Shown in pieces: positions 10,301-18,111 of a DNA stretch of 64,000 bases. Numbering within the stretch: position 1 is the stretch's first letter; every line of letters starts with the position of its first letter. The position numbers and the translations under genes are program-made. The notes beneath the pieces are model-generated. The model was not told where the DNA came from and made no database searches. It worked only from the letters and a program-made list of their open reading frames with translations. Origin of the DNA: Ruminococcus sp. (lineage in GTDB: Bacteria > Bacillota > Clostridia > Oscillospirales > Ruminococcaceae); assembly GCA_031262835.1 (NCBI GenBank), contig JAISGY010000013.1, positions 17,282 through 81,281 on the forward strand, given 5' to 3'.

Positions 10301-10338
10301 CTTACAGTTCATACGGAGACGGAACAGCCTCTTTCTAA
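7333..10338 (+). CDS. Secreted fusion: glycosidase-like (GHL10-type) domain plus N-acetylmuramoyl-L-alanine amidase
   Basis: A 1001-residue exported protein. It has a signal peptide (about 1-31, ending AIPAIAEE), a TIM-barrel glycosyl-hydrolase-like domain at about 70-380 (KGVFVTPGVDF, TLIVETSADEVYY, GIIFDGYYASK), beta-rich segments at about 420-790, and an Amidase_3 domain at about 805-990. The amidase has the zinc ligands and catalytic Glu expected: H in IDPGHG (near 814), E in HIKEQT (near 831), H in SVHCNS (near 883) and E in LVETAF (near 952). Cleavage of the MurNAc-L-Ala bond in peptidoglycan follows from the family. The N-terminal domain may cut glycan or only bind it. An AT-rich 124-bp gap precedes it, with a perfect TATAAT at 7294-7299 but no clear -35. 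A second ATG at 7339 is also possible. Confidence 0.9.
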   Translation: MIMKKPFSKIVGVLLSVFMTVGLFPAIPAIAEEGLPEGYTVIAPQAPINRDEELPVYVPEEPSYLYSFPDYMKGVFVTPGVDFAIKNDGVLLSDEEIAANVENLLDRITARGLNTLIVETSADEVYYSTDINNTVEKSVLEYIISPAKARGMFVYLNFQIDTLMSSLSGLTIDDRINKFAIDIRQFTVKYPCDGIIFDGYYASKDGVSVSDYLAGGSGIGFDNYLLDNNSYIFSLAAAAVHKTDNTIPVGIALEDVWENYESDEETGNVVNGPATSAGFEALSNGYADTLSYIKNGYADFMLVKTDGAIGDSNEPFKAVTSWWGNVAAESGLPMYIAHANEKICTDNEGWYSPDELVKQVIAAEEIESCKGSAFTSLYALEDNELESTTVLEKHYSDSLDIEGLNSELEMTLPTSTNFKTEEPYQIFAGSFDPNFPIYYQGNEVVLNEAGRFYFRIDLEVGLNIIKLQSKAKTITYNITRTVTVLKGMSPSEGPLYVDGETTLSIDTIGYKGSSITASVNGKIIELNETDGQTEGLDPNSSYAKFQGYYTVPKGKIGEEINLGNVEIFGSYTSPNGTKFTAGLTGAQIIINAVPETAQAFDGSLLRIKSENTMTYRASTTSTNPTPDATRLPAGTLDYYVKSVTLDGTEYYVTNSGRRVKASAVDVLPNEPLGANPIGITSAGTRGTDTFITFSLSKAIPYNVSYNGADYVNGDNGSHYVKNFKATSVSIIFDYVTSISAGDINFPSTSEFTTGKFDTYELSGLKKTRLTLYLREDGVYCGISGSYDQNGNLTLNFNGSENSISGATIVIDPGHGYTEAESFDPGAIGHIKEQTANLAIAKYLEAYLKDAGANVIRLKTESERYVTKERASIARQYDPDIFISVHCNSAGSSAFGTEAYYFTPFSEPLARYVSASIATVLDDVNGSVKNDRGAKYNYFYVTQQQEFPSILVETAFVTNYNEAMALADDGYQRRFAKAIMNGVEQYFNRTSYSSYGDGTASF

Positions 10339-10347
10339 ACAACAAAA

Positions 10348-10378
10348 AAACCCGCAGAGAAACATTCTTTGCGGGTTT
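10348..10378. terminator. Bidirectional rho-independent terminator
   Basis: AAACCCGC and GCGGGTTT form a stem closing an approximately 12-base loop between two convergent genes. Read on the minus strand the hairpin is followed by a run of seven T, and on the plus strand by a weaker T-rich stretch (cgtctttaatttt). It therefore ends both the amidase-fusion transcript and the hydrogenase-like transcript. Confidence 0.85.
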
Positions 10379-10389
10379 CGTCTTTAATT

Positions 10390-12093
10390 TTACGCTAACT
10401 CTACAATAAGTTCGCCAACCGTCGCATTGAGTGAAACGGAAGCGTCTGCAACTACCTTCATAGATGTCCGGATTTCGTTGGAGTTTGTTACCGTGGTGGT
10501 GAAGGACTCGCGGAGTTTCATTAAGGCGTTTTGGAGGGTCGAGAGGGTGTTGACGAGGGTGGGGAGGTCAGCGGCGTCAATCGAAGTCGAGGAGCGGCAC
10601 ATATCAATAATCTTCGCGAGAATTCCGATGATGATGTTGACGTACTTGTCGGACTCGGCGTGGTTTTTATCAATACTCGAGAGAGCCGCATAAACGCTTT
10701 CGATATCCGCCATGAGCTTTTCGGCGAAGTTTGAAACGCTCTCGGAGACGTTGTTTATCTGGGCAAGTTTTTCCTCAAGCCCGGCGTTCTCGGAGGACAG
10801 CGCGGTCTTCGCGTATTGGATGCAGTTGTTGCGGGTGTTGATACCGCGCATAATTGCGGACGCCATTTCCCGACAGGAGTCGTAACCGCAGGAGTGGCAG
10901 TTGAAGTTCTGCTGCTCTTTAGTCGTCTTGTTCATCGAGAGGAAGACCTCTTGAAGCTCAGCGTCGGTTGGGGTTAGGGCTGTGCGGCGTTGTTTTGCGA
11001 ATGTGCGGATAAATTTCTTCGTATCGACAATTGTTTCGTCGAAGAATTTCTTCTGTTTGTCCTCTTTCTTGCCGGTGATGAAGTTCGGGGGGAACTTGCG
11101 GCGTTCTTTTGCCTCATTCTCAACATACTTCATGACGGTCATTACGTCGAATATATCGCCGGAGAAACACGAACCCGGACCGCAGTTACAACCGTTCTGG
11201 CAGCTTAAAACGTCGAATATCTCGGGGCGTTTAAATTGCGGCATTGCTCCATATAGGTCAAGTTCGTTAAATATCGAAGAACCGGCAACGGAAACGATAT
11301 TGCGCTCCGCGTCGTAAATCCAAACATTCTCGCGGAGTCCGCCGTCGCGGGGGAATATTCCGCCCATTATACCTTGCTGGTCGTCGAATTTATAGAGTAC
11401 GTCGGAGGACGTTGAGGCGCGCATCTTAGCCTTGTGGGCGAGCGCGTATTCGTAAATCCGCTTTATGGTAACGTTATATTCGACTACTTCGGAATTAAGG
11501 CACTCGACCTTCGCCGCGATACATGGGGACAGCACGGCGATGTTATAGGGAACATGGAGGAATTCCTTGAGGTAGATTGCCTCACAGATTTCGGGGCTCC
11601 AGAAGGGCATGAGGTTATCAACAACCGGGTGGTTGTACTTTTCAATATAGTCAACGAGCGAAGGGCAGACGGAAGCGATTATGCCCTTGTTGTTTTTAAT
11701 TGACTCAAGGTGCTTAGCATAAGCCCAAGTCATTATGTCCGCCCCGTACGCGCCGTCATAAACAGCGAAAACGCCCTCGGATTTAAGCCAATCGAGAAGC
11801 CCTTGCCACATTTCGGGAAGGGAAGTCTTAATAGCGGGGGAAACGATAACGACAATCTTCTCGGCGTTCCCGAGGTCTGTCATAAACCTTTCGGTATCAT
11901 CTATGTAGTCTCTCGCACCGTGCACGCAGGCCTTTATGCACGCACCGCACATTATACAGCAATCCGGGTCAACTTCCGTAACGTTTCTGCCGTCTTCGGT
12001 GACGACGATACGGTTAGCGTCTCTGCAGGGGCAAGCCCTTATACAAACGTTGCAGCCGACACAGCGATCTTTAATCGTTCTAATTAATTCCAT
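10390..12093 (-). CDS. Sensory-type [FeFe]-hydrogenase homologue with ferredoxin and C-terminal Fe-S/helical domains
   Basis: A 567-residue soluble protein. N-terminal 2x[4Fe-4S] ferredoxin (C11, C14, C17, C21 and C46, C49, C52, C56) is followed by an H-cluster domain at about 78-330. That domain keeps the four cluster cysteines: C143 (SVCPS), C191 (SPCIAAK), C298 and C302 (CQNGC). A small Fe-S domain follows (C399, C402, C407, C424), then about 130 helical residues. The residue before C143 is Val where catalytic enzymes have the proton-relay Cys, and the Lys three residues after C191 is Ala. Known regulatory (HydS-type) hydrogenases also change these positions, so I infer a redox or H2 sensor rather than a bulk catalyst. 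The C-terminal helices could mediate dimerisation or partner binding. No kinase, phosphatase or maturation gene is adjacent. The ribosome site is TTAGGAG. Confidence 0.87.
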   Translation of the reverse strand: MELIRTIKDRCVGCNVCIRACPCRDANRIVVTEDGRNVTEVDPDCCIMCGACIKACVHGARDYIDDTERFMTDLGNAEKIVVIVSPAIKTSLPEMWQGLLDWLKSEGVFAVYDGAYGADIMTWAYAKHLESIKNNKGIIASVCPSLVDYIEKYNHPVVDNLMPFWSPEICEAIYLKEFLHVPYNIAVLSPCIAAKVECLNSEVVEYNVTIKRIYEYALAHKAKMRASTSSDVLYKFDDQQGIMGGIFPRDGGLRENVWIYDAERNIVSVAGSSIFNELDLYGAMPQFKRPEIFDVLSCQNGCNCGPGSCFSGDIFDVMTVMKYVENEAKERRKFPPNFITGKKEDKQKKFFDETIVDTKKFIRTFAKQRRTALTPTDAELQEVFLSMNKTTKEQQNFNCHSCGYDSCREMASAIMRGINTRNNCIQYAKTALSSENAGLEEKLAQINNVSESVSNFAEKLMADIESVYAALSSIDKNHAESDKYVNIIIGILAKIIDMCRSSTSIDAADLPTLVNTLSTLQNALMKLRESFTTTVTNSNEIRTSMKVVADASVSLNATVGELIVELA

Positions 12094-12154
12094 AGAGAAC
12101 TCCTAATTATGTATAGGTTTTTAACACAAAAGGTTATAACTACCCGTAACATTA

Positions 12155-12183
12155 ATTATACAATATAAACCTCCCCGTGTCAA
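12155..12183 (-). promoter_or_regulatory. Consensus sigma-A promoter of the hydrogenase-like gene
   Basis: On the minus strand TTGACA (12178-12183) and TATAAT (12155-12160) are separated by exactly 17 bp. Transcription would start near 12148, giving a leader of about 55 bases before the ATG at 12093. The gene therefore forms its own transcription unit. Confidence 0.85.
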
Positions 12184-12223
12184 TAGTTTTCACGTATTTT
12201 TTACAAAGTAAGAATATGGGAAA

Positions 12224-13282
12224 TCAGTCGTTCGGGTTATCGGGTGTAAAATCGGCGGAAAGGAAGTCGGCGGACATATATTCATCAAGGTTCATATCGG
12301 AAATCGGGTCGTCACCGAGAGAAGAATTTATCTCTTCCGCTGACGGCAGCTCCAAAAAGTCATTGTCTTCAGGTTTTGCTGACGGCAGAACGGGAATTGA
12401 CACCGCCTCCATTTCGACGTCGTAAAGGTCGGATATCGTATCGGGCTTTTTAGCCGGGGTTTCCGGTTTTGATGGCTTTTTTTCATTGAAGAAATCGTTG
12501 TAATCGGGCTGCTTAATCTTTGTCGGGTCGAATGCGGTTTCATCAACCGGAACATAGCCGCCGGGCGGAACACTCCCCGGAGGCGGGATATAACCGCCGG
12601 AATTTGGAGGTACGAAACCATTCGGCGAAACGCTTTGCGGGGGAATATAACCGTTCGGCGGTTCGGAATACCGCTTCCCCTCTTCGTCCTTTTTAAGCGA
12701 ACGCAAAAGGAGTATTGATATGACAACCATTGCAACAGTTACGCCCATAAGAATGTAAGCGAAGATGTTGCCGAAATCGGTCATCATACCGTCTTCGACG
12801 AAAACTGCGTCGAAAATATTTTCATCGTAAAACTGTTCCGCTTCGGAACGCGAAATTCCGCTCGCCGTAAACCCTTCGATAAGCTCTTCTTTATAGCTTT
12901 CGGGAACTGCGCCGAGATAACCCTTAACAGTAACGGCAGGCGCGGCGGAATTTGAAGCAAGTGCAGAAAGTCCTCTTATAGTCTGATCGTCGGATACTAT
13001 CATTTGAAGCATCAAATCCGCATCGGAATAAGCGTCCCCGGCAACCACAACGAAATAATGCCCGTCGTAAACCGGTATATTTCCCCCGTCAGCCACAACC
13101 GTCTCGACCGTTACAGATAGATTTTCAACCTCGCCGTATGTCGGGTCGGGCAGGTCATAAATATCAACCACAGAGTAGTCGGCGGTGTATTCAAAATTAA
13201 GCAGCGAAGGAATTGTTCTTATATTGTTTATAAGCAAAAATCCTGTAATCCCGACGATTATGTATGTTACCATCTTTTTCAT
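12224..13282 (-). CDS. Uncharacterised two-TM protein with proline-rich cytoplasmic tail
   Basis: A 352-residue protein that I do not recognise. It has a TM helix at about 5-22, an extracytoplasmic domain of about 145 residues, a second TM at about 172-195 (ILMGVTVAMVVISILLL), then a cytoplasmic tail. The tail contains a proline/glycine-rich repeat at about 205-245 built on PNGYIPP, PNGFVPP, GGYIPPP and GGYVP. An acidic C-terminal third follows (DLYDVEMEA onward). It starts 3 bp after nadA and is the last gene of the long minus-strand run. The topology and the tail suggest a scaffold or signalling role, but no function is shown. Confidence 0.75.
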   Translation of the reverse strand: MKKMVTYIIVGITGFLLINNIRTIPSLLNFEYTADYSVVDIYDLPDPTYGEVENLSVTVETVVADGGNIPVYDGHYFVVVAGDAYSDADLMLQMIVSDDQTIRGLSALASNSAAPAVTVKGYLGAVPESYKEELIEGFTASGISRSEAEQFYDENIFDAVFVEDGMMTDFGNIFAYILMGVTVAMVVISILLLRSLKKDEEGKRYSEPPNGYIPPQSVSPNGFVPPNSGGYIPPPGSVPPGGYVPVDETAFDPTKIKQPDYNDFFNEKKPSKPETPAKKPDTISDLYDVEMEAVSIPVLPSAKPEDNDFLELPSAEEINSSLGDDPISDMNLDEYMSADFLSADFTPDNPND

Positions 13283-13285
13283 AGT

Positions 13286-14194
13286 TTAGCCAAGCCTCAA
13301 CATAACATCAATACACCGCCCGGCGTTCTTAATAAGCTCATCGGACATTTTAATAGTCAAACCGCCGCCCGAAAGGCTGTTCCAAACGTCGGTTAAAGTG
13401 GTTATTTTCATGTTCGGGCAGATTAGCTTTTTTGATAAAATGTAAAATTTCTTGTCGGGGCAGGCGTACTGAAGATGCTCCGCGATTGAAATTTCGGTGC
13501 CTACGATAAATTCGTCTGCATTCGTTTCCTTACAGTATTTCATAATCCCGGAGGTGCTTCCGATGTAGTCGGCGAGGGCGCATACTTCGGGCTGACATTC
13601 GGGGTGAACGGCAATTTTTGCGGCGGGGTGAAGCTTTTTCATGTCAAGAGCGTCGGATTTTGACACCGCCGCGTGAATGGGACAGCCGCCGTGGATAAGG
13701 TGAAACTTCTTTTCCGGCACTTCTTTTGCAACGAACGCACCCAAGTTGCAGTCCGGGATAAAGATAATCTCGTCCGCGTCAAGCTTGCGGCAGATTTCAA
13801 CCGCCGAGGAGCTTGTTACGCAAACATCGGCAATGCATTTTAACTCCGCAGTGGTGTTAATATAAGCGACAACCGCAGCAGCGGGGTGCAGAGCCTTAAG
13901 CTGCTCTATCTCAAACGGCTCGAACTGTTCCGCCATAGGGCAGCCTGCCGCCGGGTTCGCAAGGATAACGCTCTTTTCGGGAGAGAGGATTTTAACCGTC
14001 TCCGCCATAAATTTTACCCCCGCCATGATGACGGTGTTTTGCGGGAGTTTTCGCGCCGATTCGGAGAGCATAAAACTGTCCCCGACAACGTCCGCGACCT
14101 CTTGAATTTCTTCCGCTTCGTAGCTGTGGGCTAAGATTGCAATGCCCTTTTCGCGCTTTGTTTTTAGAATTTTATCTTGAAGTTCTCTGAGCAT
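13286..14194 (-). CDS. nadA: Quinolinate synthase
   Basis: Condenses iminoaspartate with dihydroxyacetone phosphate to quinolinate in de novo NAD synthesis, using a [4Fe-4S] cluster. The 302-residue length is typical of the short form. The three cluster cysteines fall where expected, C85 (AAGCPMA), C171 (GGCPIH) and C259 (LICPNMK), and HSYEAEEIQ at 23-31 is a family signature. AGGGGATT upstream of the ATG is a good ribosome site. nadB and nadC are not adjacent, so the iminoaspartate source is encoded elsewhere. A GC-rich palindrome lies between it and cimA. Confidence 0.95.
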   Translation of the reverse strand: MLRELQDKILKTKREKGIAILAHSYEAEEIQEVADVVGDSFMLSESARKLPQNTVIMAGVKFMAETVKILSPEKSVILANPAAGCPMAEQFEPFEIEQLKALHPAAAVVAYINTTAELKCIADVCVTSSSAVEICRKLDADEIIFIPDCNLGAFVAKEVPEKKFHLIHGGCPIHAAVSKSDALDMKKLHPAAKIAVHPECQPEVCALADYIGSTSGIMKYCKETNADEFIVGTEISIAEHLQYACPDKKFYILSKKLICPNMKITTLTDVWNSLSGGGLTIKMSDELIKNAGRCIDVMLRLG

Positions 14195-14220
14195 TATATT
14201 AATCCCCTAACAATGAGAAT

Positions 14221-14254
14221 TTTGTTTCCCCCGCCTACGGCGGTGGGAAACAAA
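14221..14254. repeat. GC-rich palindrome, copy 1 of a two-copy intergenic element
   Basis: The arms TTTGTTTCCCCCGCC and GGCGGTGGGAAACAAA flank a 3-base loop (tac), with a single bulged T. It lies between cimA and nadA. The core is nearly the same as the palindrome at 37506-37536 (TCCCCCGCC-3-GGCGG-GGGA). There is no strong T-run on either side, so a simple terminator is not the best explanation, though attenuation or mRNA stabilisation is possible. Confidence 0.7.
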
Positions 14255-14255
14255 G

Positions 14256-15821
14256 TTAATTTTTCTCTTCTAAGAGAAGTTTATACTTAATACTGTCGAT
14301 AAGCGCGGAGACGGAGGCGTTTATTATGTTGGTTGACGCGCCTACCGTTGTCCAGACGTTTACGCCGTCGGTGCTCTCAATCAGCACGCGCACAATTGCC
14401 GCCGTCGCCTCCTTGCTGTCGATAATACGTACCTTATAGTCGGAGAGGTGGACGGATTCTAAAACGGGATAAAACTGTGCGAGAGCCTTACGGAGTGCCT
14501 TGTCGATTGCGTTGACAGGACCGTCGCCTTCGTGAACGCGAAGCCTTGTCCTGTCGTTAACACGCGCCTTTATAATCGCGCTCGTAAGGGCTTCGGCATC
14601 GCCCGTTTTTTCGCCGAGAAGCTTGTAGTAATCGAGGGTGAAATATTCGGGCATAATCCCGAAACGCTCGCGCACGAGGATTTCAAACGAAGCTCCCGCG
14701 CCCTCATATTGATAACCGGCAGCCTCGCGCTCTTTGATTGTATTAACAAGGTCTGAAATTTCGGGGGAGTCTTTGTTAACCTCCCTGTCGGTTAAAATCC
14801 TTGAAACCTTCGCGATAACCGCCGCTCGCCCGGCAACTTCGGAGAGAAGGATATTCCGCTCGTTCCCGACGGAAGCGGGGCTTATGTGTTCAAACGAATT
14901 CGGGTTCTTCCTCACCCCGTCGGTGTGCATACCGCCCTTGTGGGCAAAAGCGGACTTCCCGACAAAGGGCAGACCGTCCGGCAGACGGATATTGGCAATT
15001 TCGGCAATAATACGCGCCGTCTCGGTTAGCCTCGGGAGGTTTTCGGGCGGAATACAGTTTTGTCCGCGTTTTAGCATCAACGCTGGGATAACGGCAGAAA
15101 GGTTTGTGTTCCCGCAGCGTTCGCCGATACCGGTGAATGTGCCTTGAATGTGCGAAGCTCCCGCTTTTACGGCAAGGACAGCGTTCGCGTCCGCGAAGCC
15201 GCAGTCGTTGTGGCAGTGTATACCGAGGATTACGCCGGAGTCAAGCACATTTTTGACAACCTTCGTAATTTCAAAAACTTCGTCCGGGAACGAACCGCCG
15301 TTGGTGTCGCATAGAACAATTCTGGATGCGCCCGCACTTTCGGCAGCTTTAATTACCTCAATAGAATACACCGGGTCAAGTTTATACCCATCGAAAAAAT
15401 GCTCCGCATCAAAGAAGACAACCTTCCCGACACTTTTCGCAAACCGCACCGACTCTGAAATCATCGCAAGGTTTTCGTCAAGCGAGACCCCCAAAATCTC
15501 CTTAACGTGGAAAACGGAAGCCTTGCCGAAGATGCTTACCGTTTTCGCGGGGGAAGCGATAAGCGACATGAAAAGCATATCCTCTTCACAGCGCATAGAT
15601 TTGCGCCTCGTCGCGCCGAAGGCAACAAGCCGGTCATAGTATTCCCCTAAAACTTGAAAAAGCTCGGTGTCCTTCGGGTTAGAGCCGGGGTTCCCCGCCT
15701 CGATGAAGGGTATGCCGAAATCGGCGAGGGCTTTTATTACCGCCTTTTTGTCGGCGGCAGAGAAGCTTACGTTTTCGGATTGCGCGCCGTCACGAAGTGT
15801 TGAGTCGAGTATTTCAATCAT
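14256..15821 (-). CDS. cimA: (R)-Citramalate synthase (LeuA/CimA family)
   Basis: Condenses pyruvate and acetyl-CoA to citramalate, the first step of threonine-independent isoleucine synthesis. The 521-residue protein begins with the DSTLRDGAQ motif of the HMGL-like barrel, has the metal-binding GIHCHNDCG motif near residue 200, a GIGERCGN segment, and a C-terminal LeuA-type regulatory domain (ALRKALAQFYPVLES onward). The overall form matches the CimA subgroup rather than 2-isopropylmalate synthase. The stop of nrdR is 3 bp upstream of its ATG. Confidence 0.9.
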   Translation of the reverse strand: MIEILDSTLRDGAQSENVSFSAADKKAVIKALADFGIPFIEAGNPGSNPKDTELFQVLGEYYDRLVAFGATRRKSMRCEEDMLFMSLIASPAKTVSIFGKASVFHVKEILGVSLDENLAMISESVRFAKSVGKVVFFDAEHFFDGYKLDPVYSIEVIKAAESAGASRIVLCDTNGGSFPDEVFEITKVVKNVLDSGVILGIHCHNDCGFADANAVLAVKAGASHIQGTFTGIGERCGNTNLSAVIPALMLKRGQNCIPPENLPRLTETARIIAEIANIRLPDGLPFVGKSAFAHKGGMHTDGVRKNPNSFEHISPASVGNERNILLSEVAGRAAVIAKVSRILTDREVNKDSPEISDLVNTIKEREAAGYQYEGAGASFEILVRERFGIMPEYFTLDYYKLLGEKTGDAEALTSAIIKARVNDRTRLRVHEGDGPVNAIDKALRKALAQFYPVLESVHLSDYKVRIIDSKEATAAIVRVLIESTDGVNVWTTVGASTNIINASVSALIDSIKYKLLLEEKN

Positions 15822-15824
15822 TAT

Positions 15825-16283
15825 TTATCTCTCCGGGAAACTTTCCGAAATAATCTTAACGAAGCTGTCCGCGCTGTCGAAGTCCTTGTAGACGGAGGCG
15901 AACCTTATATAGGCAACATTATCGAGAGCGGCAAGCTGTTCAAGCACCATATCGCCGATTTGGGAGGTTGTAAATGTTTTCCCGCGGACGCTCGTTAAGC
16001 GTTCTTCAATACCGTCCGCAATCCGCTCAATCTGCTCTGCCGTGACAGGGCGTTTTTTAATCGCACCCGAAATTCCGGCAATAATCTTCGCCCTGTTAAA
16101 CATCTCAACCGTACCGTTCTTCTTTTGGACAAGAAGTGTCTGACTGTCGATTATATCGTAGTTTTCATAGGTTGTAAACCGCTTAAGACAAGCGGTACAT
16201 TCGCGCCGCCTCTTAATCCGACGGTCAACCGTTCTTGAGTCGATAACCTTCGTCTCCGGCTCGTTACAAAAAGGACAAAACAT
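15825..16283 (-). CDS. nrdR: Transcriptional repressor NrdR
   Basis: A 152-residue repressor of ribonucleotide reductase genes that binds ATP/dATP. It has an N-terminal zinc ribbon (C3, C6, C29, C32) with RRIKRRRECT, followed by an ATP-cone domain (about 46-136, including LVQKKNGTVEMFN). The frame extends upstream to 16388, but the ATG at 16283 gives the exact family N-terminus (MFCPFCN) and follows AAGGAAAAGCC. It lies 10 bp after a lipoprotein gene. No nrd gene is in this window, so its targets are elsewhere. Confidence 0.95.
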   Translation of the reverse strand: MFCPFCNEPETKVIDSRTVDRRIKRRRECTACLKRFTTYENYDIIDSQTLLVQKKNGTVEMFNRAKIIAGISGAIKKRPVTAEQIERIADGIEERLTSVRGKTFTTSQIGDMVLEQLAALDNVAYIRFASVYKDFDSADSFVKIISESFPER

Positions 16284-16293
16284 AGGCTTTTCC

Positions 16294-17439
16294 TTATTTA
16301 TAAGGGTATTTGTATTTCTGGGCGGTGAAGCTCGGGGGGGAAGCAGTTCCGATAACGAAATCGTCGAGCGGTTCAAGTGTTGTAACACCGTTAACCTGCC
16401 TGAACTGTTCGACAGGGTAAAGAATACTGATGTCTTCGACTACGGCGTCGGTTAAGATTACACTGCCGAGCGACGCATCTCTTACATTGTTAACCTGTAG
16501 AGTATGGAGTACGCCGTTTATGTCGCGGTATTTTTGCGGCGCGGAGCGGAACATTTCCGCCGTTATTTCTTCCGAAAAATATCGCTTCATATAACTTTCA
16601 AGCTCTGCAAGTGTCGAAAAACGAGGGTCTTTTACAGCGAAGTAGTATTCGTCCATACCGGTTGAGTTGTTGAAAAAAGGCTCATAATCACGTGTTGTGT
16701 CGACCTCAAAAGTCCTGTCCGTAAAATAGCTGTAAAGGTCGGAGCAGATTGTTATTGCCGCATAACCGAAATAGAGGGGGTTATCAATCGACGTTTTTTC
16801 GGTTGCTTTTGTGAAGGTCATTGAGTTGGGGTCGAAGGTGTAGGTGTTAATCGAGACGATTGAATTTCCGTTGTCGGCGTAAATGAGCTCCGGCTCGGGC
16901 ATGAACTTGTTAACCTCTGTCGGAATTAAAACGCGCTCCGGCAACACATTCATGTGTGTCATCATCAAAAGCGTGTTGTCGAAAAGCTCGAGCGGCATGA
17001 ACTCGCCGTCTTTTATACCGTAAATCTTTGAAACGAAGTCGCCCCCGTCGGTTTTACGGAAAAGGACCTGCAAAAGCTCCTTTGCGGGGTCGGAAGGGAA
17101 CCTCCCGGGGAGAAGAAAACAGGTTTCCTCCGACAGCACAGAACCTACACAGCCGGCAGGAATCGAATCAATACAGGTCGAAACCTCATAGAAGCGGTTT
17201 TCGACGGTGAAGATGATATCGCGGTCGGTGCAGACGGCGGTTATGATGTAGTTGTCGCCGCTGTCGGAGAACTCGAAGGTGTAACCTTCGCCCGAATAAA
17301 CCGCGCTTCTGTAGCCCTCTGATTCTGTAACGGTTGTAACAGATGCCGCCGTCGTTTCGGGACCGGTTTCAATTGGCGGTTCGGAACTACAGGCGGTTAA
17401 TATTACTAATATTAATACAAACGGTAAAAGTCTATTCAT
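16294..17439 (-). CDS. Putative lipoprotein, possibly IseA-like C-terminal domain
   Basis: A 381-residue predicted lipoprotein with a lipobox ending LTAC (C17). The frame is open to 17589, but only the ATG at 17439 gives a signal peptide. The N-terminal half is beta-rich and unassigned. The C-terminal part (about 250-381; TLAELESYMKRYFSEEIT) resembles the pattern of IseA/YoeB-type inhibitors of D,L-endopeptidases, a weak similarity from memory only. It overlaps the end of ung by 8 bp, and ung in turn follows the D,D-carboxypeptidase gene, which makes a cell-wall role plausible. Confidence 0.7.
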   Translation of the reverse strand: MNRLLPFVLILVILTACSSEPPIETGPETTAASVTTVTESEGYRSAVYSGEGYTFEFSDSGDNYIITAVCTDRDIIFTVENRFYEVSTCIDSIPAGCVGSVLSEETCFLLPGRFPSDPAKELLQVLFRKTDGGDFVSKIYGIKDGEFMPLELFDNTLLMMTHMNVLPERVLIPTEVNKFMPEPELIYADNGNSIVSINTYTFDPNSMTFTKATEKTSIDNPLYFGYAAITICSDLYSYFTDRTFEVDTTRDYEPFFNNSTGMDEYYFAVKDPRFSTLAELESYMKRYFSEEITAEMFRSAPQKYRDINGVLHTLQVNNVRDASLGSVILTDAVVEDISILYPVEQFRQVNGVTTLEPLDDFVIGTASPPSFTAQKYKYPYK

Positions 17440-18109
17440 GAAGGTCTTTAATGCTCCAATCAATTTCGGGGAGGTTTTGTTCACGCAGAAAGTTATTAGC
17501 CTTTGAAAAATGCCGGCAGCCGAAAAAGCCGTTGTAAGCAGAGAGCGGGGAGGGGTGCGCAGCCTCCAAGACAAGGTGATGCCTTGCAATGAGGGGCTTT
17601 TTAGAGCGCGCCGGACTGCCCCAGAGGATAAAAACCATAGGCTTAGAGCGCAGGCTTAACTGCCTGATGATTTCGGAGGTTAAAGTCTCCCAACCTCTGT
17701 TTCTATGGGAGTTCGCCTGCCCTGCGCGGACGGTTAGGACTGTATTTAAGAGAAGCACACCGTTTTCCGCCCAAGTTAAAAGATAACCGTGGTTAGGTAT
17801 TTTTACGCCCAAATCGGAGTGAAGCTCACTGAAAATGTTTTTAAGCGACGGCGGCGGGGCTATCCCGGGTTTAACCGAAAAGCACATTCCGTGCGCCTGT
17901 CCTGCGCCGTGGTAGGGGTCCTGCCCCAAGATTACCGCTTTAACGTCACTGTATGAAGTTGTTTTTAAGGCGTTAAAAATATCATACATATCGGGATAGA
18001 CGGTGAAGTTTTTGTATTCCTCTTTTAAGAATTCCCGAAGGTTTCTGTAGTATTCAGAATTAAACTGCGGGGCTAATATTTCGTCCCAATCGTTGCCCAA
18101 ATGCACCAT
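17432..18109 (-). CDS. ung: Uracil-DNA glycosylase (family 1)
   Basis: Removes uracil from DNA to start base-excision repair. The 225-residue length is standard. The water-activating motif GQDPYH places the catalytic Asp at residue 64, and the minor-groove loop HPSPLSAY is near 185-192 with its His. The gene begins 2 bp after the carboxypeptidase stop and ends inside the start of the lipoprotein gene, so these are translationally coupled. Confidence 0.97.
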   Translation of the reverse strand: MVHLGNDWDEILAPQFNSEYYRNLREFLKEEYKNFTVYPDMYDIFNALKTTSYSDVKAVILGQDPYHGAGQAHGMCFSVKPGIAPPPSLKNIFSELHSDLGVKIPNHGYLLTWAENGVLLLNTVLTVRAGQANSHRNRGWETLTSEIIRQLSLRSKPMVFILWGSPARSKKPLIARHHLVLEAAHPSPLSAYNGFFGCRHFSKANNFLREQNLPEIDWSIKDLHE

Positions 18110-18111
18110 AA

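Noticed and set aside
14221..14254. The palindrome as a simple cimA terminator
   Set aside because: No T-run follows it on the minus strand and its core recurs at 37506-37536; a dispersed hairpin is a better description, although termination is not excluded.
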